Assembly (NCBI GenBank): GCA_041687395.1
Contig: JAWLCA010000008.1
Span: 62,001-126,000 of the forward strand
Direction: 5' to 3'
Source of the DNA: JAWLCA01 sp041687395
GTDB taxonomy: Bacteria; Pseudomonadota; Alphaproteobacteria; Rhodobacterales; Rhodobacteraceae
DNA: 64,000 nt
Positions 51,331-60,369 of the stretch are shown piece by piece. The notes beneath the pieces are model-generated. The model was not told the origin of the DNA. It worked only from the letters and a program-made list of their open reading frames with translations, and did no database searches. Both the position numbers and the translations under genes were made by a program. Positions within the stretch are counted from its first letter, which is position 1. Each line of letters starts with the position of its first letter.

Positions 51331-54006
51331 ATGACAAAGAAAATGCTGATCGACGCCACGCACGCGGAGGAAACCCGCGTCGTCGTGGTGGATGGGAACC
51401 GCGTCGAGGAGTTTGATTTCGAGACCGCCGCCAAGCGCCAGCTTGCCGGCAACATCTACCTGGCCAAGGTGACGCGGGTGGAACCCTCGTTGCAGGCGGC
51501 CTTCGTGGACTATGGCGGCAACCGCCACGGCTTCCTCGCCTTCTCGGAAATCCATCCCGACTACTACCAGATCCCGGTCGCGGATCGTAAGGCGCTGCTC
51601 GAGGAAGAGCGCGAATATGCCCGCGAGCAGGCCGAGGACGAGAACCGCCCGCGGCGCGGCCGCCGCCGCAGCAGCCCCAGGGCCGAAAGTGCCGAAGGCG
51701 ATGCCAAGGTCCGCAGCGCCGAAGTGTCGGGAGCCGAGGACTCAGGCGCGATTCCCGGCATGGATGTCGTGGATCTGGAGGAGGACGAGCAGGACGATAC
51801 CCTGTTCGACGGCGGCGACCAGCCGCAAGCGACCGAGACGGCCGAAGAGCCGAACGGCGAGGACCAGCGCCCCTACGCCGCCGTCGACCACGCGACCGAG
51901 ATCGACGACGAGATCGAATCGATTGCCGACGAGGACGTGAGCGAAGAGATCCGCCAGCCGCGCAAGCCGCGCCCGCGCAAATACAAGATTCAGGAGGTCA
52001 TCAAGGTCCGCCAGATCATGCTGGTGCAGGTGGTCAAGGAGGAACGCGGCAACAAGGGTGCAGCGCTGACGACCTACCTGTCGCTCGCCGGGCGCTACTG
52101 CGTCCTGATGCCCAACACCGCGCGCGGCGGCGGCATCAGCCGCAAGATCACCAATGCCGCCGACCGCAAGAAGCTGAAAGAGATCGCGGCCGAGATCGAG
52201 GTGCCCGAAGGCGCCGGCCTGATCGTGCGCACCGCCGGCGCGCAACGCACCAAGACCGAGATCAAGCGCGATTACGAATACCTGCAGCGGATGTGGGACC
52301 AGATCCGCGAACTGACGCTGAAATCCATCGCGCCCGCCCCGATCTACGAAGAAGGCAACCTGATCAAGCGCTCGATCCGTGATCTCTACAGCCGCGAGAT
52401 CGAGGAGGTTCTGGTAGAAGGGGCCGAGGGCTACCGCGTGGCCAAGGACTTCATGAAGATGATCATGCCGTCCCACGCCAAGAACGTGAAGCAGCACGTC
52501 GATCAGCAGCCGCTCTTCGCGCGCTATCAGGTGGAAAGCTACCTGTCGTCGATGTTCAACCCGACGGTGCAGCTGAAATCGGGCGGCTACATCGTCATCG
52601 GCATCACCGAGGCGCTGGTGGCGATCGACGTGAACTCCGGCCGCGCGACAAAGGAAGGCTCGATCGAGGAGACGGCGGTCAAGACCAACCTGGAGGCCGC
52701 CGAGGAAATCGCACGCCAACTGCGCCTGCGCGACCTTGCAGGCCTGATCGTCATCGACTTCATCGACATGGAAGAGCGCAAGAACAACGCCGCCGTCGAG
52801 AAGAAGCTGAAGGACAAGCTGAAGACCGACCGCGCGCGGATCCAGATCGGCCGTATCTCGGGCTTCGGCCTCTTGGAGATGAGCCGCCAGCGCCTGCGCC
52901 CCGGCATGCTGGAATCGACGACCCAGCCCTGCCCGCATTGCCACGGCACCGGCCTGATCCGGTCCGACGACAGCCAGGGCCTGTCGATCCTGCGCCAGAT
53001 CGAGGAAGAGGGCACGCGCAAGCGCTCGCGCGAGGTGCTGCTGAAGGCGCCGGTCGGCGTGGTCAACTTCCTGATGAACCAGAAGCGCGAGCACATCGCC
53101 GGGATCGAGGCGCGCTACGGCATGGCCGTCCGGATCGAGGCCGACCCGATGCTGGTCAGCCCGGATTTCGTGCTTGAAAAGTTCAAGACCGCGACCCGCG
53201 TCGTGGCCGAGGTGCCCTCGCCCGTCGTGTCGATCGACACCTCGACCATGCCCGAGATGGAAGAGGAGATCGAGGAGGATCAGGACGAGGCAGATGTCGA
53301 GGCGCCGGAAGAGGCTGCGGAGGACACGAAGGCCGACTCCGGGGTCGAGAACGGCGACAACGGCAAGAGCGGGCGCAAGCGTCGGCGCCGCAAGCGGCGG
53401 CCGCGCGGTGGCGGTGCTGACCGCACCGAAGCGCAGGCCACAGCCGACGAGAGCGGTACCGTGACCGAAGCCGAGCCCGAGCCGCAGGAGGCCGCCGCCG
53501 AAGCCGCGGAAGCCGCGCCGGAGCAGCCGGCCGAGCAGACGGCAGAGGAGCCCGCGAAGGCGAAGCCCGCCCGCCGCACCCGCAGTCGTCGCGGCCGCGG
53601 GGCCAAGGCCGACGAAGCGGCCGAGGTCGAAGCCGCGCAAGCGCCGACCGAGGCCCCGGCAGAGACGCCGGCCGCCGAAGCCCCGGCCGAGGAGCCGCCC
53701 GCAAAGCCCAAGCGCACCCGCAAGTCGCGGGCGAAGCCGGCCGCACCGGCCGAGGCTGCAGCAGAACCCGCATCCGAGGCTCCGGCCGCCGCGCCGGAAC
53801 CGGTTGCGCAGCCTGCCCCTGCACCGGAACCGGCCGCCCAGCCTGCCGCCGTGCCAGAAGCCGCCAGGCAGCCCGCGCCGGAACCCGAACCCGCTGCCGA
53901 AACACCCGCCGCAGAACCCGAACCGGTGGGCGCCGAGGCCCCGGCAGAGACCGAGGAAGCCGCGAAGCCTCGCCGCCGCGGCTGGTGGTCGCTGGGACGC
54001 GGCTGA
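51331..54006 (+). CDS. rne: Ribonuclease E
   Basis: An 891-residue endoribonuclease, the core of the degradosome. The S1 domain (about residues 36 to 240) carries a large acidic insertion between RGRRRSSPRAES and DEDVSEEIRQP, as in other Alphaproteobacteria. The DNase I-like catalytic region holds Asp about 433 in VAIDVNSGRAT and Asp about 476 in LIVIDFIDMEE; the zinc link is CPHCHGTG (Cys about 534 and 537). From about 630 the C-terminal scaffold is low-complexity Glu/Ala/Pro with RKRRRRKRRPRGGG as an RNA-binding patch. ATG 51331 follows GGAAAGAGAGACG. Followed by a 16-bp hairpin. Confidence 0.96.
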   Translation: MTKKMLIDATHAEETRVVVVDGNRVEEFDFETAAKRQLAGNIYLAKVTRVEPSLQAAFVDYGGNRHGFLAFSEIHPDYYQIPVADRKALLEEEREYAREQAEDENRPRRGRRRSSPRAESAEGDAKVRSAEVSGAEDSGAIPGMDVVDLEEDEQDDTLFDGGDQPQATETAEEPNGEDQRPYAAVDHATEIDDEIESIADEDVSEEIRQPRKPRPRKYKIQEVIKVRQIMLVQVVKEERGNKGAALTTYLSLAGRYCVLMPNTARGGGISRKITNAADRKKLKEIAAEIEVPEGAGLIVRTAGAQRTKTEIKRDYEYLQRMWDQIRELTLKSIAPAPIYEEGNLIKRSIRDLYSREIEEVLVEGAEGYRVAKDFMKMIMPSHAKNVKQHVDQQPLFARYQVESYLSSMFNPTVQLKSGGYIVIGITEALVAIDVNSGRATKEGSIEETAVKTNLEAAEEIARQLRLRDLAGLIVIDFIDMEERKNNAAVEKKLKDKLKTDRARIQIGRISGFGLLEMSRQRLRPGMLESTTQPCPHCHGTGLIRSDDSQGLSILRQIEEEGTRKRSREVLLKAPVGVVNFLMNQKREHIAGIEARYGMAVRIEADPMLVSPDFVLEKFKTATRVVAEVPSPVVSIDTSTMPEMEEEIEEDQDEADVEAPEEAAEDTKADSGVENGDNGKSGRKRRRRKRRPRGGGADRTEAQATADESGTVTEAEPEPQEAAAEAAEAAPEQPAEQTAEEPAKAKPARRTRSRRGRGAKADEAAEVEAAQAPTEAPAETPAAEAPAEEPPAKPKRTRKSRAKPAAPAEAAAEPASEAPAAAPEPVAQPAPAPEPAAQPAAVPEAARQPAPEPEPAAETPAAEPEPVGAEAPAETEEAAKPRRRGWWSLGRG

Positions 54007-54014
54007 ACGCCCTC

Positions 54015-54049
54015 TGACACCCCCGCAGGCCGAGCCTGCGGGGGTGTCA
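54015..54049 (+). terminator. Strong hairpin downstream of rne
   Basis: A perfect 16-bp stem, TGACACCCCCGCAGGC and its complement (54,015-54,030 and 54,034-54,049), with a 3-nt loop. There is no T-run, so it may act as an mRNA-stabilising or factor-assisted terminator. Confidence 0.7.
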
Positions 54050-54130
54050 TATTCAACCACGCGAACGTGACGCTGCTTCCGGTGACTTCGCCGCCGGGCC
54101 CGCGTATCTCCACCCTGCGAAGGGGGTGCG

Positions 54131-54883
54131 ATGTTTGGAATTGACCTGATCGATGCGGGCATGCTGCCGGCGATGACGGTCGCCCTGCTGGCGGGCGTGC
54201 TGTCGTTCCTCAGCCCCTGCGTTCTGCCGATCGTGCCGCCCTATCTGGCCTACATGGGCGGGATCTCGATGGCCGAGATGACCGCGCAGGGGGGCCAGAG
54301 GCGCCGGGCGCTGATGCCGGCGATCTTCTTCGTGCTGGGCCTGTCCACGGTATTCCTGCTTCTCGGCTTCACCGCGTCGGCCTTCGGCATGTTCTTCCTG
54401 CGCAATCAGGAACTGTTCTCGCAGATATCCGGGGTCGTCGTCATCGTCTTCGGCCTGCACTTCCTGGGCGTGTTCCGCATCCCGATCCTCGACCGCGAGG
54501 CGCGTCTGGACGCGGGCGACCGTGGCGGATCGGCGTTCGGGGCCTATGTGCTGGGCCTGGCCTTCGCCTTTGGCTGGACGCCTTGCATCGGCCCGCAACT
54601 GGGCGCGATCCTGTCGCTCGCGGCCACCGAAACATCGGTCAGTCGCGGCACGATGCTTCTGGGCGTCTATGCCATGGGCCTTGGCCTGCCGTTCCTTCTG
54701 GCGGCGCTGTTCATTGACCGGTCCATGACCCTGATGAACCGCCTGAAAAAGCACATGAAGCTGATCGAGCGCGCGATGGGCGGGCTCTTGCTGCTGGTCG
54801 GGCTGGCGCTTCTGACCGGTGCGTTCTCCGATTTCTCGTGGTGGCTGCTGGAAACCTTCCCGGTTCTGGGCGAGTTGGGCTGA
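54131..54883 (+). CDS. ccdA: Cytochrome c biogenesis protein CcdA
   Basis: A 250-residue, six-helix thiol-disulfide transporter that passes electrons from cytosolic thioredoxin to periplasmic thiol proteins for c-type cytochrome maturation. The redox Cys lie at 30 (LSPCVLPIVPP) and 152 (WTPCIGP). Normal CcdA length. It converges on the oxidoreductase gene with 6 nt between stops. The start is 124 bp after the rne hairpin. Confidence 0.93.
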   Translation: MFGIDLIDAGMLPAMTVALLAGVLSFLSPCVLPIVPPYLAYMGGISMAEMTAQGGQRRRALMPAIFFVLGLSTVFLLLGFTASAFGMFFLRNQELFSQISGVVVIVFGLHFLGVFRIPILDREARLDAGDRGGSAFGAYVLGLAFAFGWTPCIGPQLGAILSLAATETSVSRGTMLLGVYAMGLGLPFLLAALFIDRSMTLMNRLKKHMKLIERAMGGLLLLVGLALLTGAFSDFSWWLLETFPVLGELG

Positions 54884-54889
54884 CCGGGC

Positions 54890-56170
54890 TCAGCCCGGCA
54901 CCATCGCCGCCCGCATCCCCAGCACCGGGTGGTCCGGCAGGTCCACGTCCGACAGGCTGAGCACGGCCGCCGCCGGCACGTCACGGATCAAGCGGCCATG
55001 GGCCAGGCCGATGGGCAGGGCATCGACCTGACGGCTGCGCGTGGCGGGCAGGGCCTTGGCATAGACGGTGTATCCGCCCTCGCCATCCAGCGTCTCGCCG
55101 GCCTTCAGCGCGCGTTTGGTCACCGCCACCGCATCGCCCCGCCAGGCGCGGGTGCTGCCGGTGGGTTCGCCCCGCAGCGCGGCGTTGAGGGCCGAGATCG
55201 ACAGCTCCATGCCGATCAGGTGGAACGGCTTGTACATCGCCGCGTAGCGCCCGGTCGTGTCGGTGGGCAGGCCGTATTGCCGGAAACAGGCGGCGGCATA
55301 GTCGCTTTGCGCCTTCAGCACCACGTAGACGCCCCAGCGCAGATCGCGGAACACCGGCCGCCCGTCGCGTTCGAGGCTGGAGACGACCTCGACCATGCCG
55401 TCGCCGTCCAGCTGCCCGCCGACGGCGCGGGGGCGCAGGATGTGGGCCAGGTCGTCGACGCCGCAGGGCGGGAACTGCAACCCCTCCAGCGGAACCTGCA
55501 GGTCGCAGGCGTTGGCGATGGCGCACATCTCGATGGCCGATTTGGTGCCGTCGAGGAAGGAGTTGAACATCTGCGGGTTCATCCCGGCCGCCCGCGCCTG
55601 ATCGGGCGTCAGACCATAGTGGGACCAGACGTCATCGGGGGTGACGGTGTGATAGGCGGGCAGATATTTCGTGCCCTTGCCCGCCGCCGCCACTGTGAAG
55701 CCAGCGGCGCGCGCCCAGTCCACCATTTCCGCCACCAGCGCGGGCTGGTCGCCATAGGCCATTGAATAGACGACACCTTTGTCGCGCGCGCGGGCAGCCA
55801 GCGCGGGGCCGACCAGCACGTCGGCCTCCACGCTCACCATCACCACATGGCGGCCCGCGTCGATGGCGGCCAGCGCGTGGGTGGTGCCGGCCAGCGGGTT
55901 GCCGGTCGCCTCGATCACCACGTCGACCTCGGCCTCTGCGGCTTCAAGCCCGCTGTCCACGAAGCGGGTGGCGGCGATCAGCCCCTCGTCCCAGCCCACG
56001 GTGCGGCAGGCGGCGCGGGCGCGGTCGGGGTCCAGGTCGGCGATCACGGCGACCTGCAAGCCGTTGATATTCGGCACTTGTGCCAGAAACATCGAGCCGA
56101 ACTTGCCCGCGCCGATCAGGGCGCAGGTGACGGGGCGGCCGCGCGTGGCCAGCAGGGGCATCAGGTTCAT
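54890..56170 (-). CDS. NAD(P)-dependent oxidoreductase with SAF-like C-terminal domain
   Basis: A 426-residue Rossmann-fold oxidoreductase related to homoserine dehydrogenase-like/SAF proteins. The coenzyme motif is CALIGAGKFGSMFLAQV (near residue 17); AGKGTKYLPAYH is conserved in the middle; the C-terminal part from about 340 (VTKRALKAGETLDGEGGYTVY) resembles the SAF fold. Substrate unknown; sugar-acid or polyol metabolism is typical for relatives. ATG 56170 has GGGAGGACAAG immediately upstream. Confidence 0.75.
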   Translation of the reverse strand: MNLMPLLATRGRPVTCALIGAGKFGSMFLAQVPNINGLQVAVIADLDPDRARAACRTVGWDEGLIAATRFVDSGLEAAEAEVDVVIEATGNPLAGTTHALAAIDAGRHVVMVSVEADVLVGPALAARARDKGVVYSMAYGDQPALVAEMVDWARAAGFTVAAAGKGTKYLPAYHTVTPDDVWSHYGLTPDQARAAGMNPQMFNSFLDGTKSAIEMCAIANACDLQVPLEGLQFPPCGVDDLAHILRPRAVGGQLDGDGMVEVVSSLERDGRPVFRDLRWGVYVVLKAQSDYAAACFRQYGLPTDTTGRYAAMYKPFHLIGMELSISALNAALRGEPTGSTRAWRGDAVAVTKRALKAGETLDGEGGYTVYAKALPATRSRQVDALPIGLAHGRLIRDVPAAAVLSLSDVDLPDHPVLGMRAAMVPG

Positions 56171-56231
56171 CTTGTCCTCCCTTTGCGGGCAGGCTAGCCG
56201 GGGGCGGGGCGGGCGAAAAGGGGGTGTGGCT

Positions 56232-56663
56232 GTGGCCGACCATGTCAACCTGATCAAGCTGTGCGTGGGGGCCGAGGTCGTCGAGGATCTGACCGACTGG
56301 CAGGCGCAGCGCATGGCCGAGACCGGGCGCGCCAACCCCGTGCACATCACCCGGATGTGGCCGAAACGCGAGGCCGAGATCCTGAACGGCGGGTCATTGT
56401 ATTGGGTTTTCAAGGGGGTAGTGCTTGCCCGCCAGCGTATCGTCGGGCTGGAGGAACGCATCGGGGCGGACGGCATCCGGCGCTGCGCGCTGGTGCTGGA
56501 CCCGGCGGTGATCCGCACCGAACCCGCCCCGCGGCGCCCGTTTCAAGGCTGGCGCTATCTGCCCCAAGCCGACGCCCCGCGCGACCTGCCGGAGCGGCGC
56601 GAGGGCGATGACGATCTGCCGCCCGGCCTGCAATCGGCGCTGGCGGATCTGGGCCTGCGGTAA
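56232..56663 (+). CDS. DUF1489 family protein
   Basis: A 143-residue alphaproteobacterial protein of unknown function. The N-terminus ADHVNLIKLCVGAEVVEDL and the segment PKREAEILNGGSLYWVFKGV, then LVLDPAVIRTEPAPRRPFQGW, define DUF1489. The GTG at 56232 is selected (family proteins begin just ahead of VNL) with AAAAGGGG about 7 nt upstream; another GTG at 56226 is possible. Downstream lies a copy of the hexamer array and then the ABC-F gene. Confidence 0.82.
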   Translation: MADHVNLIKLCVGAEVVEDLTDWQAQRMAETGRANPVHITRMWPKREAEILNGGSLYWVFKGVVLARQRIVGLEERIGADGIRRCALVLDPAVIRTEPAPRRPFQGWRYLPQADAPRDLPERREGDDDLPPGLQSALADLGLR

Positions 56664-56683
56664 CGTCCGGTCGCGCGAAAATT

Positions 56684-56769
56684 GTATCCACCTGGATCCA
56701 AGCGTATACAATCCGCGGGCAATTTTTGTATCCAAGCGTATACACGTGGATACAATCCGGCGTTTTTAA
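56684..56769 (+). repeat. 10-bp-phased hexamer array, copy 2
   Basis: GTATCC, GGATCC and GTATAC start at 56684, 56694 and 56704; after an 18-nt spacer GTATCC, GTATAC and GGATAC start at 56728, 56738 and 56748. It ends with GGATACAATCCGGC then TTTTTAA. Copy 1 (21,368-21,467) matches on the opposite strand. It lies between DUF1489 and the ABC-F gene, both rightward. Confidence 0.8.
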
Positions 56770-56857
56770 CCCCCCGATCCGCGACTGTGCCGGGCGGGAT
56801 TTCACCCGGCGCGCGGCTTCGCCTTGACCCGGCCGCTGGCTCGGCTAGACCGCGCGG

Positions 56858-58684
56858 ATGGCCCGTATTCCCCTTCTTCAGCTTTCCGGCATCCGCCTTG
56901 GCTTTGGCGGCAATCCCCTGCTCGACGGGGTCGATCTGGTGGTGCAGCCCAACGACCGTGTGGCGCTGGTCGGGCGCAACGGATCGGGCAAGTCCACGCT
57001 GATGAAGATCATGGCCGGGCTGGTGGAGCCCGACGCGGGTACCCGGACGGTGGCGCCGGGCACGACGGTCGGCTACCTGGAGCAGGACGCCGACATGACC
57101 GGTTTCGCCACGCTGGGCGATTTCGCCGAGGCGGGCCTGCCGCCGGGCGAGGAGTATCGTGTCGAGCGCGCGGCCGAAGGGCTGCATTTCGACCCGGCGA
57201 CCCCGGTGTCCGGCGCCTCGGGCGGGGAGCGGCGGCGCGCGGCCATCGCGCGGATGCTGGCGGCCGACCCCGACCTGATGCTGCTGGACGAGCCGACGAA
57301 CCATCTGGACATCACCGCGATCCGCTGGCTGGAGGACGAGCTGTCCAGCACCCGCCGCGCCTTTGTCCTGATCTCGCACGATCGCGCCTTCCTGCGGCGG
57401 CTGACGCGCGCGACGCTGTGGATCGACCGGGGCATCGCCCGGCGGCAGGAAAAGGGGTTCGAGACTTTCGAGACCTGGCGCGACGAGGTCTGGGCCATCG
57501 AGGACGAGGCGCGCCACAAGCTGGAACGCAAGATCAAGTCCGAGGCGCGCTGGGCGGTGGAAGGCATCAGCGCGCGGCGCAAGCGCAACCAGGGCCGGGT
57601 GCGGACGCTGGCCGACCTGCGGGCAGAGCGCGCGGCGATGATCCGTCGGCAGGGCGGGGCGGCGCTGGCGCTGGATGCGGGGTCGACATCCGGAAAGAAG
57701 GTGATCGAGGCCAAGGGGATCTCGAAAGCCTATGGCGACCGGGTGATCCTGCGCGATTTCTCGCTACGGGTGCTGCGCGGCGACCGGGTGGCCATCGTGG
57801 GGCCGAACGGCGCGGGCAAGACCACGCTGCTGCGGCTGCTGACCGGGCAGGAGCAACCGGATTCCGGCACGGTGGAGCTGGGCACCACGCTGGACATCGC
57901 GGTCTTCGACCAGTCCCGCGCGCAGCTGGACCCCGAGGCGAGCCTGTGGGAAAGCCTGACGGGTGACCCGCTTCTGGGCATCTCGGGCCGGGCCGATCAG
58001 GTGATGGTGCGCGGCCAGCCGCGGCACGTGGTGGGCTATCTGAAGGACTTCCTGTTCGACGAGGCGCAGGCGCGGGCCCCGGTGCGGGCACTGTCGGGGG
58101 GAGAGCGGGCGCGGCTGTTGCTGGCCAAGATCATGGCGCGAAGTTCCAACCTGCTGGTGCTGGACGAACCGACGAACGACCTGGACGTGGAGACGCTGGA
58201 CCTGCTGCAGGACGCGCTGGCCGAGTATTCGGGTACCGTGCTGCTGGTCAGCCACGACCGCGATTTCATCGACCGCGTGGCGACGGTGACGCTGATCCTG
58301 CAGGGCGAGGGGCGCATCACCGCCTATGCCGGGGGCTGGTCGGACGCGCTGGCGCAGGGCGGCGATCTGACCGGGCCGGAGCCATCGCCCGCGCCGCAGG
58401 CGGCGGGGGCCAAGCCCCAGGCCGCTGCGCCGAAAGCGGCCGCGCCCGCGGGGCTGTCGTTCACCGAACGGCACCGGCTGGGCGAATTGCCCGCCCAGAT
58501 CGCCCGGCTGGAGGCCGAGATCGCCAAGCTGTCCGACCTGCTGTCGGACGCCGGCCTGTATGCCCGCGAGCCGGTAAAGGCCAAGAAGGCGACCGAGATG
58601 CTGGCCGACCGGCAGGCGGCGCTGGCCGCGGCGGAAGAGGAATGGCTGGCGCTGGAGGAACGGGCCGAGGCCGCAGGCAGTTGA
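56858..58684 (+). CDS. uup: ABC-F family ATPase (Uup-type)
   Basis: A 608-residue soluble twin-ABC protein that acts on ribosomes. ABC1: Walker A GRNGSGKST, signature SGGERRRAA, Walker B LMLLDEPTNHLD. The linker (about 190-265) is Lys/Arg-rich, typical of the ABC-F P-site tRNA interaction motif. ABC2: GPNGAGKTT, LSGGERARL, LLVLDEPTNDLD. A C-terminal coiled coil (about 545-605, LEAEIAKLSDLLSDAGLYAR) indicates the Uup group rather than EttA. ATG at 56858. Confidence 0.9.
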   Translation: MARIPLLQLSGIRLGFGGNPLLDGVDLVVQPNDRVALVGRNGSGKSTLMKIMAGLVEPDAGTRTVAPGTTVGYLEQDADMTGFATLGDFAEAGLPPGEEYRVERAAEGLHFDPATPVSGASGGERRRAAIARMLAADPDLMLLDEPTNHLDITAIRWLEDELSSTRRAFVLISHDRAFLRRLTRATLWIDRGIARRQEKGFETFETWRDEVWAIEDEARHKLERKIKSEARWAVEGISARRKRNQGRVRTLADLRAERAAMIRRQGGAALALDAGSTSGKKVIEAKGISKAYGDRVILRDFSLRVLRGDRVAIVGPNGAGKTTLLRLLTGQEQPDSGTVELGTTLDIAVFDQSRAQLDPEASLWESLTGDPLLGISGRADQVMVRGQPRHVVGYLKDFLFDEAQARAPVRALSGGERARLLLAKIMARSSNLLVLDEPTNDLDVETLDLLQDALAEYSGTVLLVSHDRDFIDRVATVTLILQGEGRITAYAGGWSDALAQGGDLTGPEPSPAPQAAGAKPQAAAPKAAAPAGLSFTERHRLGELPAQIARLEAEIAKLSDLLSDAGLYAREPVKAKKATEMLADRQAALAAAEEEWLALEERAEAAGS

Positions 58685-58767
58685 AGCCGCCGGTCACTGT
58701 TGGGTGAGGCGCTGGGCCAATCGCCTTGGCGCCACGTATATCCCCCTGAACATAGGGAGAGAGTGCC

Positions 58768-59436
58768 ATGCATCGCCGCGACGTCCTGCTGGGCCTGAGT
58801 GCCGCCGCCGCCAGTGCCGCGCTGCCGCTGCGCCCGGCCCGGGCGCTGGGGCTGCAGCCGTTCGACCGGGGCTGGCAGGCGCTGACCTTTCGCAGCATCC
58901 CGCCCACGCAATACGCGTTGGGCGGCGCGCGGCTGGGGATCGTGGCCGAGCAAAGCTCTTCACTGATCTATCGGTCGGTCGCGCCCGAGGCGCAGGGGAC
59001 CGCTACCGCCCGGTGGGGCTGGTCGGTCAGCGAAAGCGTGCCGGGCACGGACCTGTCGCGCCGGGGCGGGGACGATCGCAACCTCTCGGTCTATTTCGTG
59101 ATGATGGACGCGGATTCGGCCGCGCGGGTTGCGCCCGACACCTCGCTCACCCGGCTGATGGCGAACCGGTCGGCGCGGATCCTGATCTATGTCTGGGGCG
59201 GCAACCACGCGCCGGGCAGCATCATCGAAAGCCCCTATACCCGGGGCCGGGGCGTCAGCGTGATCCGCCGCGCCGCCGGAACCGGCAGCCATGCCGAGGC
59301 GGTGGACCTGCAGGCCGACCACAGGCGCGCCTTCGGCACGGGTTACGAGGCGCTTGTGGGGCTGGCGGTGAGTTCGGACAGCGACGACACCGGATCGGTG
59401 GTGCGGGCGGAATTGCGCGACCTGACGCTGGCGTGA
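58768..59436 (+). CDS. DUF3047 family exported protein
   Basis: A 222-residue protein with a Tat-like signal (HRRDVLLGLSAAAASAALPL; cleavage near residue 27). The mature part matches DUF3047: ARWGWSVSESVPGTDLSRRG, DRNLSVYFVM and ARILIYVWGGNHAPGSI. The family is periplasmic or secreted with unknown function. It converges with xerD, 6 nt between stops. Confidence 0.8.
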   Translation: MHRRDVLLGLSAAAASAALPLRPARALGLQPFDRGWQALTFRSIPPTQYALGGARLGIVAEQSSSLIYRSVAPEAQGTATARWGWSVSESVPGTDLSRRGGDDRNLSVYFVMMDADSAARVAPDTSLTRLMANRSARILIYVWGGNHAPGSIIESPYTRGRGVSVIRRAAGTGSHAEAVDLQADHRRAFGTGYEALVGLAVSSDSDDTGSVVRAELRDLTLA

Positions 59437-59442
59437 GGCCCG

Positions 59443-60366
59443 TCAGCGGCCCCTGGCCAGCGGGTGGTGGGTTTCCACCAGATCGCGCAGCCGGTCGTCG
59501 AGGACGTGGGTGTAGATCTCGGTCGTGGCCAGATCGGCGTGGCCCAAGAGCGTCTGGATCACCCGCAGGTCGGCCCCGCCCGCGAGCAGGTGGGTGGCGA
59601 AGGCGTGGCGCAGGGTGTGCGGGCTGACCTTTGTCGGGTCGATCCCTGCGGCCACGGCCAGTTCCTTGACCAGCCCGTGAAAGCGGTGGCGCGTCAGGTG
59701 CCCGGCCCGGCCGCGTGCCGGAAAGAGGTGCTTGCAGGCGGGTTTGCCGGTTGCGCGGGCCCCGTCTTCCTCGGCATCCCGATGGGCCAGCCAGGTGGCG
59801 AGCGCGGCGCGGGCGGGGCCGGACAGGGGCACCAGCCGTTCCTTGTCGCCCTTGCCGCGCACCAGGATCATCCGCGGATCGCCCCGCGCCGCCGCCAGCG
59901 GCAGGCCGACCAGTTCGCTGACCCGCAGCCCGGTGGCGTAGAGCAGTTCCATCAGGCAGGTCATGCGCAGCCGGTCGGCCTCGGTGCGGCCCATTTCGCG
60001 GGCGGCGGTCAGCAGGCGCTCCACCTCGTCGATGCTGAGCGTTCCGGGCAACCGCTTGTGCCGGCCGGGGCCCCGGATCTGGATCGCGGGATCGTCCGCC
60101 CGCCAGCCCTCGGCATGGGCGAAGCGGTAAAGCTGCCGGATGGCGGATAGGCGCCGGGCGCGGGTGGCGGTGGCCAGCCCCTCGGCGTCGCAGGCGATCA
60201 GGTAGGATTCGACCTGTTCGCGACTGGCGGTTTCCAATGCCGCGCCGCGCCTGGCCAGCCAGTCGCGAAAGTCGATCAGGTCGCGGCCATAGGCGAGAAG
60301 CGTGTTGCGCGCCGCCCCCCGTTCGGCGGCTTGCGCGTCCAGAAACGCCGAGATCCAGTCCGCCAT
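59443..60366 (-). CDS. xerD: Tyrosine recombinase XerD
   Basis: A 307-residue tyrosine recombinase resolving chromosome dimers at dif with XerC. All catalytic residues are visible: Arg148 (TGLRVSELVGL), Lys172 (GKGDKERLVPL), His250 and Arg253 (SPHTLRHAFATHLL), His276 (LGHADLATTEIYTHV) and Tyr285. The N-terminal core-binding SAM-like domain covers residues 1-80. It is conserved next to aroKB in this family, so it is a housekeeping recombinase rather than part of a mobile element. Confidence 0.92.
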   Translation of the reverse strand: MADWISAFLDAQAAERGAARNTLLAYGRDLIDFRDWLARRGAALETASREQVESYLIACDAEGLATATRARRLSAIRQLYRFAHAEGWRADDPAIQIRGPGRHKRLPGTLSIDEVERLLTAAREMGRTEADRLRMTCLMELLYATGLRVSELVGLPLAAARGDPRMILVRGKGDKERLVPLSGPARAALATWLAHRDAEEDGARATGKPACKHLFPARGRAGHLTRHRFHGLVKELAVAAGIDPTKVSPHTLRHAFATHLLAGGADLRVIQTLLGHADLATTEIYTHVLDDRLRDLVETHHPLARGR

Positions 60367-60369
60367 CGC

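Noticed and set aside
51742..54162. An 806-codon open frame on the minus strand opposite rne
   Set aside because: A shadow of the RNase E gene; its low-complexity Gly/Arg/Leu composition comes from the Glu/Ala/Pro-rich scaffold on the other strand.
59443..60366. Integrase of a mobile element
   Set aside because: The sequence is XerD-like with a normal length and lies in the housekeeping aroKB context.
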